Under the pieces are notes generated by a model. It was not told the origin of the DNA. It saw nothing but the letters and a program-made list of their open reading frames with translations, and searched no databases. DNA of 44,172 nt from Candidatus Gastranaerophilales bacterium (GTDB taxonomy: Bacteria > Cyanobacteriota > Vampirovibrionia > Gastranaerophilales > Gastranaerophilaceae). The DNA lies in contig CALVCR010000137.1 of assembly GCA_944326125.1 (NCBI GenBank), positions 1-44,172 of the forward strand. Direction: 5' to 3'. A program made the translations under genes and the position numbers. Of this stretch, positions 6,931 to 14,188 are shown one piece after another; position 1 is the first letter of the stretch; every line of letters begins with the position of its first letter.

Positions 6931-7497
6931 ATGTCAGAAGCTCTTGATGAAATGTTTTTACTCGGAGAAGAGAAAATGGAAAAGGCAATTAACCAGATGA
7001 AAAGGGATTTTGCCTCTGTTCGTACAGGTCGTGCTAATCCTGCAATTTTGGATAAAGTTTTGGTTGATTACTATGGAGTTCCTACTCAGTTAAGACAAAT
7101 GTCTCAAGTTACTGTTAGTGAAGGTACAACTCTTGTAATAACTCCTTATGACAAAACTATTTTAAAAGAAATTGAAAAAGCTATTATTAAAGCTGAAATT
7201 GGTGTTGCGCCAAACAGTGACGGTATTTGTATAAGACTTAATTTTCCGCCGTTAACTGAAGAAAGAAGAAAAGAAACAGCTAAAGATGTTAAAAAATACG
7301 GTGAAGATGCTAAAGTTGCTGTAAGAAATGTTCGCCGTGAAATGGTAGATGACCTTAAAAAAATTGAAAAGGCTGAAAATATGCCTGAGGATATGGTAAA
7401 AGATAATCAGGATCAAATCCAGAAAACTACTGATAAATATGTCGGTATTATTGATTCACTGGTTGCAGAAAAAGAAAAAGAGGTTTTAACAGTATAA
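6931..7497 (+). CDS. frr: Ribosome recycling factor
   Basis: 188 residues, with the three-helix-bundle domain and the small beta domain of RRF. It splits post-termination ribosomes together with EF-G. Characteristic stretches are VRTGRANPAILDKVLVDYYG, SEGTTLVITPYDKTILKEIEKAI and IRLNFPPLTEERRKE. The ribosome site AAAGGAG is strong. The stop overlaps the next start as TAATG, so cdsA translation is probably coupled. Confidence 0.98.
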   Translation: MSEALDEMFLLGEEKMEKAINQMKRDFASVRTGRANPAILDKVLVDYYGVPTQLRQMSQVTVSEGTTLVITPYDKTILKEIEKAIIKAEIGVAPNSDGICIRLNFPPLTEERRKETAKDVKKYGEDAKVAVRNVRREMVDDLKKIEKAENMPEDMVKDNQDQIQKTTDKYVGIIDSLVAEKEKEVLTV

Positions 7498-8345
7498 TGG
7501 ATTCAAAGAGGTTTCTAACCGGTCTGATTATCGGGTTTATTGCGCTGTTTGCAATACTTGCCGGTGGAATGTGGCTTACATTTTTGGTGCTTTTAATAGT
7601 TTTTTATGCATCAAAAGAGTATACAGCAATATTAAAGCATAAAGGTTTTTTGCCGAGTTTAAAAATTATTCTTACATCAAGTCTGCTGTTTGCTGCTCTT
7701 GCATATTTTGGCAGGTTTGATTTGATACCTCTTGCTTTCACATTATCTGCTTTAATGGCTTTTATGTGGGTTCTTTTCAGAGGCCGGCAGCCTTATATTG
7801 CTAATGTGGCTACGACGCTTTTAGGTTTTGTATATTGTGGCTGGTTCCCTCTGCATTTAATCTTTTTAAGAAGTATTGGCGAAGACTGTACAACCTGTGC
7901 ATATCCTGCGGGAGCAGGATATGCGGTATTGCTGCTGTTCGCGGTACTTGTTACTGATACGTTTTGCTATTTTGCAGGAAGTAAATTCGGTAAACATAAA
8001 CTTGCACCGGTAATCAGTCCTAATAAATCTATTGAGGGTGCTATTGGCGGAACAATTATGTGTTTGATATTTTCAATGGCAATCGGTTTGGCAATCGGGC
8101 TTCCGTGGTATCATGCACTTATTTTAGGCCTTTTAATAGCGGCATTTGCACAGATAGGCGACTTATGCGAATCTTTAATTAAGAGAGATGCGGGTGTTAA
8201 AGATTCCAGCAATGTTCTGCCTGGTCATGGCGGATTTTTAGACAGAACGGATAGTTACATTTTAACTATTCCTGTTGTTTACTATTATCTTCAATATTTT
8301 GTAGAGTCAAATATTATTATGGATTTGTTTAAAGGGCTGTTTTAA
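7497..8345 (+). CDS. cdsA: Phosphatidate cytidylyltransferase
   Basis: 282 residues with several hydrophobic membrane segments. It makes CDP-diacylglycerol from phosphatidic acid and CTP, the branch point for phospholipid synthesis in the inner membrane. The family signature is intact near the C-terminus: SLIKRDAGVKDSSNVLPGHG, followed directly by GFLDRTDS. The start overlaps the frr stop by one base (TAATG). In many bacteria uppS lies between frr and cdsA; it is missing here. Confidence 0.96.
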   Translation: MDSKRFLTGLIIGFIALFAILAGGMWLTFLVLLIVFYASKEYTAILKHKGFLPSLKIILTSSLLFAALAYFGRFDLIPLAFTLSALMAFMWVLFRGRQPYIANVATTLLGFVYCGWFPLHLIFLRSIGEDCTTCAYPAGAGYAVLLLFAVLVTDTFCYFAGSKFGKHKLAPVISPNKSIEGAIGGTIMCLIFSMAIGLAIGLPWYHALILGLLIAAFAQIGDLCESLIKRDAGVKDSSNVLPGHGGFLDRTDSYILTIPVVYYYLQYFVESNIIMDLFKGLF

Positions 8346-9040
8346 TGCTTGAAGATATTTTCGGAAAAGCCAGAGATGAGAGTTTGGTAGAAAAGGCGCT
8401 AACGCATCCTTCTTATACTGTCGAAAATAATTTGGATTCGCTTTTGAACTATGAAAGACTTGAATTCTTCGGGGATTCCGTGCTGAAGCTTTTTACGTCG
8501 AAACTGTTGTATGAGACCTTTCCTGAATATCCGGAAGGAGATTTATCAAAGATAAGGTCTATACTTGTTTCTGATAATATTTTATCCAAGGCTGCGTTTG
8601 AAATAGGTTTAGATAAGATAATTAAGCTCGGACCTTCGGAAGAAAAACAGGGCGGAAGAAAACGGGAATCAAATTTAGCTTGTTCTCTGGAAGCTGTTCT
8701 TGGAGCGTATTATTTAAACGGATGTATAGATGAGATAGAAGAATTTATAAAAAAATATCTTTTTAAATACGCTCAGGATATAGATGAACATTTTGAAAAG
8801 TATAATGCTAAGGATTTGCTGCAGCAGTATACTCAGGGAGTAGATAAAACATTACCTGTATACAGGACAGTGGGGATGAGCGGGCCGGCTCATAAGCCGA
8901 TTTTTGAGGTAGAAGTTGAATGGCGGGGCGAAGTTCTTGCAAAACAATATGGTCATACTAAAAAAGAAGCACAGCAAAATTGCGCATATGAAGCCTGCAA
9001 GAAGCTTGGAGTGGTTAACTTCGACCAAACGGATGATTGA
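8345..9040 (+). CDS. rnc: Ribonuclease III
   Basis: 231 residues. The N-terminal RNase III domain has the signature NYERLEFFGDSVLKL with the Glu/Asp metal ligands, and a second acidic cluster ACSLEAVLGAYYL. The C-terminal double-stranded-RNA-binding domain (about 155-225) includes GPAHKPIFEVEVEW and KKEAQQNCAYEACKKL. It cleaves rRNA precursors and other duplex RNA, and would be the natural processing enzyme for the hairpins seen beside the tRNA genes. It overlaps the cdsA stop by one base (TAATG). Confidence 0.97.
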   Translation: MLEDIFGKARDESLVEKALTHPSYTVENNLDSLLNYERLEFFGDSVLKLFTSKLLYETFPEYPEGDLSKIRSILVSDNILSKAAFEIGLDKIIKLGPSEEKQGGRKRESNLACSLEAVLGAYYLNGCIDEIEEFIKKYLFKYAQDIDEHFEKYNAKDLLQQYTQGVDKTLPVYRTVGMSGPAHKPIFEVEVEWRGEVLAKQYGHTKKEAQQNCAYEACKKLGVVNFDQTDD

Positions 9041-9064
9041 TAAAAACTTTAAGTGAAATATAAT
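9037..9064 (+). promoter_or_regulatory. Promoter overlapping the end of rnc
   Basis: TTGATA (9037-9042), 16-bp spacer, TATAAT (9059-9064). It would drive the 113-residue gene at 9108 independently of the pyrH operon. Confidence 0.6.
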
Positions 9065-9107
9065 TAATTTGTGAGGAGATAGTTTTTTGTTCGGGGAGAG
9101 GTTTTAG

Positions 9108-9449
9108 ATGAACAACAGACGCTGGTATGATTCACATGAATATACTAACAGAGCTTTTGAAATACTTAAAGATATGGATGAAAATCAAAGAAGAGCTTTG
9201 TCTAGAGATTTGACTACTGTTGTTAAGCAGATAAAAGAACTCCATGAAGAGGACGAAGAGTCTGATGTAAGTATCGGCATTGACAGAGTTTTAGGTCTTT
9301 ATAAACTTTCTAATTCCCGCAGATGGTATGATAAAGTCAGCGTTTTATCATACGCTCTTAAAACAATGTCTACACTTCCGAGAGAAGATTTTTACACTAT
9401 TATGGAAGGGATTGCTGTTTCTGCTCAGGGTTCTGAGTCTGTTGCTTAG
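9108..9449 (+). CDS. Uncharacterised 113-residue protein with two RRWYD motifs
   Basis: Starts MNNRRWYDSHEYTNRAFEIL. A second copy of the motif appears mid-protein as NSRRWYDKVSVLSYAL, each followed by a helix, so the protein may be a duplicated helical domain. It is acidic and soluble, without signal or membrane segments. It has its own promoter and GGGAGAGG just upstream of the start. Its 3' end overlaps the convergent gene at 9400-9804 by 50 bases. Family not recognised. Confidence 0.85.
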   Translation: MNNRRWYDSHEYTNRAFEILKDMDENQRRALSRDLTTVVKQIKELHEEDEESDVSIGIDRVLGLYKLSNSRRWYDKVSVLSYALKTMSTLPREDFYTIMEGIAVSAQGSESVA

Positions 9450-9804
9450 GTTTATCGCAGTCGCCTTTTGAGATTGTAGGTGAAAGGCCTTTTACCGCAA
9501 AAGGTTTTGCAAAATATACAGCGCTTACAATATTTGAAACGCAGCCGAGAACATTCATTGCGAGTTTCGGGTATTTCCAGTTTTTTGGCAGAAAGTTCGC
9601 GATTGAAATAAGGCCTGAGCCAAGCATGAGGTAGATGTAGGCTTTAAAGATTCCTCGCGGGATTGCGACACAGTCATTCACATCTCTCGGGTTTCGTACG
9701 GCTTCTGCAAGGGAGTCAATAAATTCATGTTTCTTTTTAGGCTCCGGTTGTGCTGTTTGAGAGTTGTAGAAATTTATATTCGGCTGTATTTTAGTAATAT
9801 TCAT
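9400..9804 (-). CDS. Uncharacterised small membrane protein
   Basis: 134 residues. The N-terminus MNITKIQPNINFYNSQ is of the style shared by several unknown proteins here. Two hydrophobic segments are visible: about residues 50-70 (GIFKAYIYLMLGSGLISIANF) and about 80-100 (LAMNVLGCVSNIVSAVYFA). The C-terminus is polar and Gln/Pro-rich. A clear ribosome site is lacking and a TAATAT sequence lies only a few bases upstream of the ATG, so the mRNA may have a very short leader. The 3' end overlaps the convergent upstream gene by 50 bases. Function unknown. Confidence 0.8.
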   Translation of the reverse strand: MNITKIQPNINFYNSQTAQPEPKKKHEFIDSLAEAVRNPRDVNDCVAIPRGIFKAYIYLMLGSGLISIANFLPKNWKYPKLAMNVLGCVSNIVSAVYFAKPFAVKGLSPTISKGDCDKPKQQTQNPEQKQQSLP

Positions 9805-9886
9805 ATGGTATATTAAAACACGTAAAAATTTTTTTTAACAGGTGTTTAAAAATAAAATCTTTTATGATAGAGTAGATTTATCAAAC

Positions 9887-10010
9887 GGGTGCGTGGCGCA
9901 GTTGACTCTGCCGAAAAAAATCCGAACCGTTGAGGATTTTTTGAGAGGTAGCGAACACGAAAGTGTTCCCGCTAACAACTGCGAGACGAGATTTTGAAAG
10001 TTTAATATTT
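9887..10010 (+). repeat. tRNA-5'-end element upstream of tRNA-Lys
   Basis: A 124-bp unit that starts with the first 18 bases of the tRNA-Lys that follows (GGGTGCGTGGCGCAGTTG, 9887-9904). Next come the core ACTCTGCCGA (9905-9914), hairpin 1 (AAAAAATCC / GGATTTTTT), TGAGAGG, hairpin 2 (TAGCG-AACAC, GAAA loop, GTGTT-CGCTA with a small bulge; 9949-9974) and CAACTGCG (9976-9983), complementary to CGCAGTTG at 9897-9904. It ends in an AT-rich stretch with TTTAATAT before the real tRNA. The order and core match the 127-bp units beside tRNA-Leu. Confidence 0.85.
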
Positions 10011-10083
10011 GGGTGCGTGGCGCAGTTGGTAGCGCAGTTGACTCTTAATCAATTGGTCGTGGGTTCGAGTCCCACCACACCCA
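10011..10083 (+). tRNA. tRNA-Lys(CTT)
   Basis: 73 nt, no encoded CCA. D stem GCGC/GCGC, anticodon stem GTTGA/TCAAT with loop CTCTTAA giving anticodon CTT (Lys, AAG), T arm GTGGG-TTCGAGT-CCCAC. The acceptor GGGTGCG/CACACCC has one C-A mismatch at pair 6-67 (10016 with 10077). Everything else is canonical. A terminator follows immediately. Confidence 0.95.
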
Positions 10084-10084
10084 A

Positions 10085-10120
10085 AATAAAAGAGGCTCAC
10101 GTATGTGAGCCTCTTTTATT
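10085..10120 (+). terminator. Terminator after tRNA-Lys
   Basis: A perfect 16-bp inverted repeat (AATAAAAGAGGCTCAC / GTGAGCCTCTTTTATT) around GTAT, directly after the tRNA. Confidence 0.9.
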
Positions 10121-10335
10121 AGTGGAAGGGACGAGAACCCCAATGCGAAGCATTTAAAAGGGTTCGAGCGGATTTTCGGACGGACGACACGAGTGAAACG
10201 AGTTAGTCCGGATAGCGAGGAATTTGAGCATACAGCGGTGTTACCGCTAATGCGAAAGATCCCGAGCGCGGAGAAAATCCAAGAGAGCTCGAGGGAGCGG
10301 AGGCTGGAGTAAAAAAAACGAAAACACTGACCGGA
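10121..10335. other. Structured, GC-richer intergenic stretch (candidate structured RNA or decayed repeat)
   Basis: Part of a 374-base gap with no convincing gene. It is visibly richer in G and C than its surroundings and packed with short inverted repeats: GAACCC ... GGGTTC enclosing AATGC-GAA-GCATT; CGGAC ... GTCCG; GCAT-AGCGGT-GTT-ACCGCT-ATGC with small bulges; and long-range GGATTTTC ... GAAAATCC flanked by CGAGC ... GCTCG. The nested order would allow one multibranched fold. No known riboswitch or ncRNA signature is apparent. From 10336 to 10457 the sequence is AT-rich and holds three tandem AAGAGT units before the next gene's ribosome site. Confidence 0.45.
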
Positions 10336-10457
10336 TGAAATCCAGAGGAGAAAAATAAATTGTTAAATTTGTAACGAAAAGTGCCTATCCTGAAATTTAG
10401 CTCCAAAAAAATACTTTAATTAAGAGTAAGAGTAAGAGTATAATAAGAGGCTTTTTA

Positions 10458-12713
10458 GTGACTTTACCTAAAATCGAAAGTAATAAACAGGTAGCATATA
10501 CAGGAAAACAGGCTGTTTCACAGAAAAACAGCCTTGAAGCTACTAAGCCAATTTTTTCTTTTAGCAGTTCTAATGAACACACAGGGTTACAAATTGAACA
10601 CGACACAAAACTACATCAAGAATATATCCAATCGTATGTAGAAGTGAAATCCAAAGATGGAAAAACATATAATGTTAATGAAACTCTTGAAAAAAGAATA
10701 AATAACGTAACTGTAGAATTACAAAAAGCAGAAAAAGAAAACGGTTTAATTGGTAAAGTTTGGAGTTGGACTAAAAATACAATTGGTTTTGGTGACAGTT
10801 CTAATAAAGTAAGAGAAATCCAAGCAAATGAGAGAAATTTATTAGTGCAGTTTAATGCTAATGAAAAAGCAAGAGCAAATGTATTTCAACAACTTACAGG
10901 TTGTGAATATAATGAAGAAAATTTAGAAAAATTTATAGAAGGACAAATAAAACTTAGATCAGAAATTGCAATAGAAAAATACAAAGAAGGTCAAGAAATG
11001 GCTGTAGATATAACATCTGATATCGCATCGGGTGTTATAGCATATGGAACGGCTGCAGCATGTATAGCCGGCGGAATTGCAGCTGCACCGTTTACGGCAG
11101 GAGCTTCTCTCAGTGGCGTCGCTATTGGAGTTAGTATAGCAGCTGGAGCAGGTGCAGTAACAAAAGTAGCAGTCAAAGGCAGCGAGGCAGCAGTTAGCGG
11201 TAAAAAATATTCTCTAAAACAAGCCGGAAAGGATGCAACAGTAGGCGCGGTATCAGGAATGATTGCTCCTGTAACTGCTGGAGCTGGTGGTGCCGTTGCA
11301 AGTTCTGTTGCTAAAGTTGCACCAAAATTTGTAGCAACTACAGCAAAATTATCGGTCGAAGGTGCTATGTTTGGATTTGCAGACGGTGGAACAAGGTCTG
11401 CACTTGAGGGGGATTCTATTAGTGATATTTCCTTAAATGCACTTAAAGGAGCCGGTGTCGGGGCATTAGCAGGTAATGTACTAGGACATGGGGGAAGTGC
11501 TATAGGAAAAACGGGCCAATATGTATATGAAAAATTTACACCTGTTTACAAGGGTAACGGATTTACTTACAGAAAAGATTTGTTAGGTCATAAATACAAA
11601 TTACAACTGGATAAACCTGATTTAGAACCATTACAATTTGATTTACCTAATTTGAAGCAGCCGAATTGGCATCCGACAAATTTATCCAATGAACTTGAAC
11701 GTTGTCATTACGATAAAAAGGGTGTAGAAAAACTTTTGCAAGAAAATCCAACAATAGCACCAATTGTTGGTTCATTACCGCAAAAATGGGGTAAAAAACT
11801 TGCCAGTAAAGAAGGATTAGAAAAAATCGATGAAATATTCTATAGTTTTTCTAAAAAATACCATAATGGCACCTTAAAAACTGAAGATATTAATACATAT
11901 GCAGAATCATTGTCTAAGGTACTTAAAACAAAAGTAGAAATTAATTATTTAGATGAAGGTATGATTGGCTGTGTATATACGATTAATGTTGATGGACAAA
12001 AACTTGTCTTAAAATGTTTCAAAAAAGTTAACCCATTATCTCAGCAGGGGCATGGAAATTACTCAGAGCTTGCCAGTGCGGTTTATGCAAGTAAGCACGA
12101 TCCAAATCATTTTGCCAAATTTTATATGGGCAGATTTGGAGAAAAGGAAGATGGTTATATGTTAACAAAATTTGTAGAATATTCTAAACACAATAATGAG
12201 TTTAAATTGAGTAATTATCTAACTCCTATGTCAAGTGGAGATTTAGGACATAATGTACATGGAAATACAATTATAGATTATGGCGCAGCTTGGGAAGATG
12301 CTTTACTAACTCGTTTTAATACTAATGAAAAGAAAATTCTAAGAGTATTAGTAAATGCAATTGATAATAATAATACGGATGAAGTTAATAACATAATATC
12401 TAAATACTCAGGTTCTAAGGATTTTATCAATCCGCTAAAATACATAAAAGGATTGGTGCATAATAGAGCATTTAGCTCTAATGCCGGCAAACCGGGAGAC
12501 TCTTTTGTATTAGATTATTTTATAAAACGTAGCAATTGTCTTAAAATGTTAAACATAGAAAGTTTTCCGTCTTTGAATAATGCTCAGATAAATATTTTAC
12601 CATGTAGCTCTGAAACGAAAGGTCATATTTCTAATTTTCATGCAAAACCATGGTGGAAAATTGGAGAACAATACTATGGTCTGAATTATAAGGAATGGAA
12701 TTCTTTATTGTAA
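10458..12713 (+). CDS. Large Gly/Ala-rich protein with kinase-like C-terminal domain (candidate effector)
   Basis: 751 residues, GTG start with AGAGG seven bases upstream. Residues 1-170 are polar and helical. About 180-350 is a long Gly/Ala/Val-rich, partly hydrophobic region (IAYGTAAACIAGGIAAAPF and similar), as found in membrane-inserting parts of toxins and effectors. From about 400 the sequence is globular. Residues about 493-525 read INYLDEGMIGCVYTINVDGQ then KLVLKCFKK, like a kinase glycine loop plus ATP-binding Lys. About 590-606 reads GDLGHNVHGNTIIDYG, resembling a shortened catalytic loop with Asp/Asn followed by a DFG-like DYG. There is no signal peptide. No immunity-like gene is evident. 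It lies in an accessory region beside tRNA-Lys. The kinase assignment is inference. Confidence 0.8.
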   Translation: MTLPKIESNKQVAYTGKQAVSQKNSLEATKPIFSFSSSNEHTGLQIEHDTKLHQEYIQSYVEVKSKDGKTYNVNETLEKRINNVTVELQKAEKENGLIGKVWSWTKNTIGFGDSSNKVREIQANERNLLVQFNANEKARANVFQQLTGCEYNEENLEKFIEGQIKLRSEIAIEKYKEGQEMAVDITSDIASGVIAYGTAAACIAGGIAAAPFTAGASLSGVAIGVSIAAGAGAVTKVAVKGSEAAVSGKKYSLKQAGKDATVGAVSGMIAPVTAGAGGAVASSVAKVAPKFVATTAKLSVEGAMFGFADGGTRSALEGDSISDISLNALKGAGVGALAGNVLGHGGSAIGKTGQYVYEKFTPVYKGNGFTYRKDLLGHKYKLQLDKPDLEPLQFDLPNLKQPNWHPTNLSNELERCHYDKKGVEKLLQENPTIAPIVGSLPQKWGKKLASKEGLEKIDEIFYSFSKKYHNGTLKTEDINTYAESLSKVLKTKVEINYLDEGMIGCVYTINVDGQKLVLKCFKKVNPLSQQGHGNYSELASAVYASKHDPNHFAKFYMGRFGEKEDGYMLTKFVEYSKHNNEFKLSNYLTPMSSGDLGHNVHGNTIIDYGAAWEDALLTRFNTNEKKILRVLVNAIDNNNTDEVNNIISKYSGSKDFINPLKYIKGLVHNRAFSSNAGKPGDSFVLDYFIKRSNCLKMLNIESFPSLNNAQINILPCSSETKGHISNFHAKPWWKIGEQYYGLNYKEWNSLL

Positions 12714-12745
12714 ACTTTACCCGAAATAATAAAACCATCTGAATC

Positions 12746-13639
12746 ATGGACTCACACGATGTGTCCCTTTACAAACAGGCAAAAAATTTTTTTAGACTTG
12801 TTTATAAACATATGCAAATAAGAAATGTTTCACAATATAATATCAACCAGCCCTCTTTTGGAACACTTTTCCGAATGCTTTATTATACGGATTGCTATGG
12901 CCGCTCAAGGTATACCCAAAATTCTACGGGGGTAAGAGATGATTTGAATTATGATGAACTTGCATCCTTAATAAAAGACCGTTTTTCTAAATGCTCTAAG
13001 ATTAATCTTATGCCGATGAACGGTTCAGACGGAACAGAAAGTTATTTAATTGCTAATTCAATCATTAATACCTTTGGTGAAAAAGAAGCTAAGGAGAAAA
13101 TATTTCCGGTATTGGTTACGGATGTAGATCCTAAAATAGTTGAACAATACGGCAAGAAAGGAATTGTTGCTCTAAAGGACGAGGATATAAAAGCGTTTGG
13201 AAATAATTTTGACCGCTTTTTTGAAAGGGCAAATAAGTGGGAACTTCCTATGGAAGAACAATTTTCAAGAGATTTAAATGCATATAGATTAAAGCCTGAT
13301 TTCAAGAATCTGTTTAAGTTTGAAGTAATGGATTTTCAAAAACGCATGAAGGAAGTTAAAGACGGCGGCAACTCTATATTTATTATCAGGAATTGTTTGA
13401 CAGAAAGCTTTGGTGTAGAGGAAACGAAAAAAATAGTTAAGGATTTAAGCAGTTTAATCCATCCGAACAGTCTTTTTGTAATAGGCGGATATGACAGAAA
13501 ACATATGTCTGATTTTATTCCGACCCTTGAATTTTTGGGCTTTAGAGAAATAGGAAAAAATATTTTTTCACTAAACGGCAGCAACTCAAAATCTGTTATG
13601 AATAATCCTCTATTTACAAAATGCTTAAAAAAGTTTTAA
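12746..13639 (+). CDS. CheR-like SAM-dependent methyltransferase, divergent
   Basis: 297 residues from the first ATG. No ribosome site precedes it, and ATG at 12812 (MQIRNVSQYNINQPSFGTLF) is the likelier start by similarity to neighbouring protein N-termini. The order of blocks follows CheR: INLMPMNGSDGTESYLIA (SAM motif I region, where CheR has a C-S-T-G-E-E core), VLVTDVDPKIVEQY (acidic SAM-binding loop), SIFIIRNCL (CheR FCRNVL) and SLFVIGGYD near the end. The Cys-Ser-Thr of motif I is replaced by Gly-Ser-Asp. There is no chemotaxis operon nearby, so the substrate is unknown. It follows the kinase-like gene by 32 bases. Confidence 0.75.
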   Translation: MDSHDVSLYKQAKNFFRLVYKHMQIRNVSQYNINQPSFGTLFRMLYYTDCYGRSRYTQNSTGVRDDLNYDELASLIKDRFSKCSKINLMPMNGSDGTESYLIANSIINTFGEKEAKEKIFPVLVTDVDPKIVEQYGKKGIVALKDEDIKAFGNNFDRFFERANKWELPMEEQFSRDLNAYRLKPDFKNLFKFEVMDFQKRMKEVKDGGNSIFIIRNCLTESFGVEETKKIVKDLSSLIHPNSLFVIGGYDRKHMSDFIPTLEFLGFREIGKNIFSLNGSNSKSVMNNPLFTKCLKKF

Positions 13640-13721
13640 TATAAAAATGAACAACTAAAAAATAATTTCGTTATATAAATATAGCGCGCAAGTGTGGAAG
13701 TATTAAAAAGAGGATTGAAGT

Positions 13722-14168
13722 ATGAACAAGAAAATTTTATCGTTATTAGTTGCAGGAGCTTTATTAACAGGAATCGGGTTCAATGCTGAATGTTTTGCTG
13801 CTTCTTCTCACAAAGGAAAGCCGGCACAGCATAGAGTAGTTATGCACAAAAAACATCAGGCAAAAAAAGCTCAATTCAAAAAACAGAGTCAAAAGAAACA
13901 TCAAAAGTATTTGCAAAAGAAAAATGATAAGAAACAAAAGTTTCAGGCAAAAAGACATGATAAAAAACAGCAAATTCAGAACAAGAGAAATGAAGCCCGT
14001 TACAATCAACAAAAACGAAAACAGGGTATAAATAAATACAGAAATGATCGTAAACAAGAAGTAAAGAAGAATTACAGCTCACACAGTAATAATTACAGAA
14101 AAGCTCCGGAAAGACAAAGAAGAGATTTCGGACAAAGACGCGAAAATAACAGAAGATATCACAGATAA
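13722..14168 (+). CDS. Secreted, very basic Lys/Gln/Arg-rich protein
   Basis: 148 residues. Residues 1-27 are a signal peptide ending ECFAA. The rest is almost entirely Lys, Gln, Arg, His and Asn (for example KKHQAKKAQFKKQSQKKHQK), turning Arg-rich at the end. Such a polycation would bind polyanions (DNA, LPS, teichoic or polyphosphate) outside the membrane; no known domain is seen. Ribosome site AGAGGA. A strong terminator follows. Its low complexity produces long open frames on the opposite strand that are not genes. Confidence 0.85.
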   Translation: MNKKILSLLVAGALLTGIGFNAECFAASSHKGKPAQHRVVMHKKHQAKKAQFKKQSQKKHQKYLQKKNDKKQKFQAKRHDKKQQIQNKRNEARYNQQKRKQGINKYRNDRKQEVKKNYSSHSNNYRKAPERQRRDFGQRRENNRRYHR

Positions 14169-14188
14169 CGGAAGTATGAAAAACGAGA

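Noticed and set aside
9887-10010. T-box riboswitch
   Set aside because: No antiterminator T-box sequence, no specifier loop and no aminoacyl-tRNA synthetase or transporter gene downstream; it precedes a tRNA instead.
9963-10157. 64-residue open frame on the plus strand
   Set aside because: It covers the whole of tRNA-Lys and its terminator; no ribosome site.
10203-10406. 67-residue open frame on the minus strand
   Set aside because: It lies in the structured stretch, has biased composition and no ribosome site.
10439-10444. TATAAT as promoter of the 751-residue gene
   Set aside because: It lies so close to the start that transcription would begin after the AGAGG ribosome site.
9887-12713. 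Integrated prophage or classic genomic island at tRNA-Lys
   Set aside because: No integrase, phage gene or 3'-end att repeat was found near the tRNA; only the 5'-side element is present.
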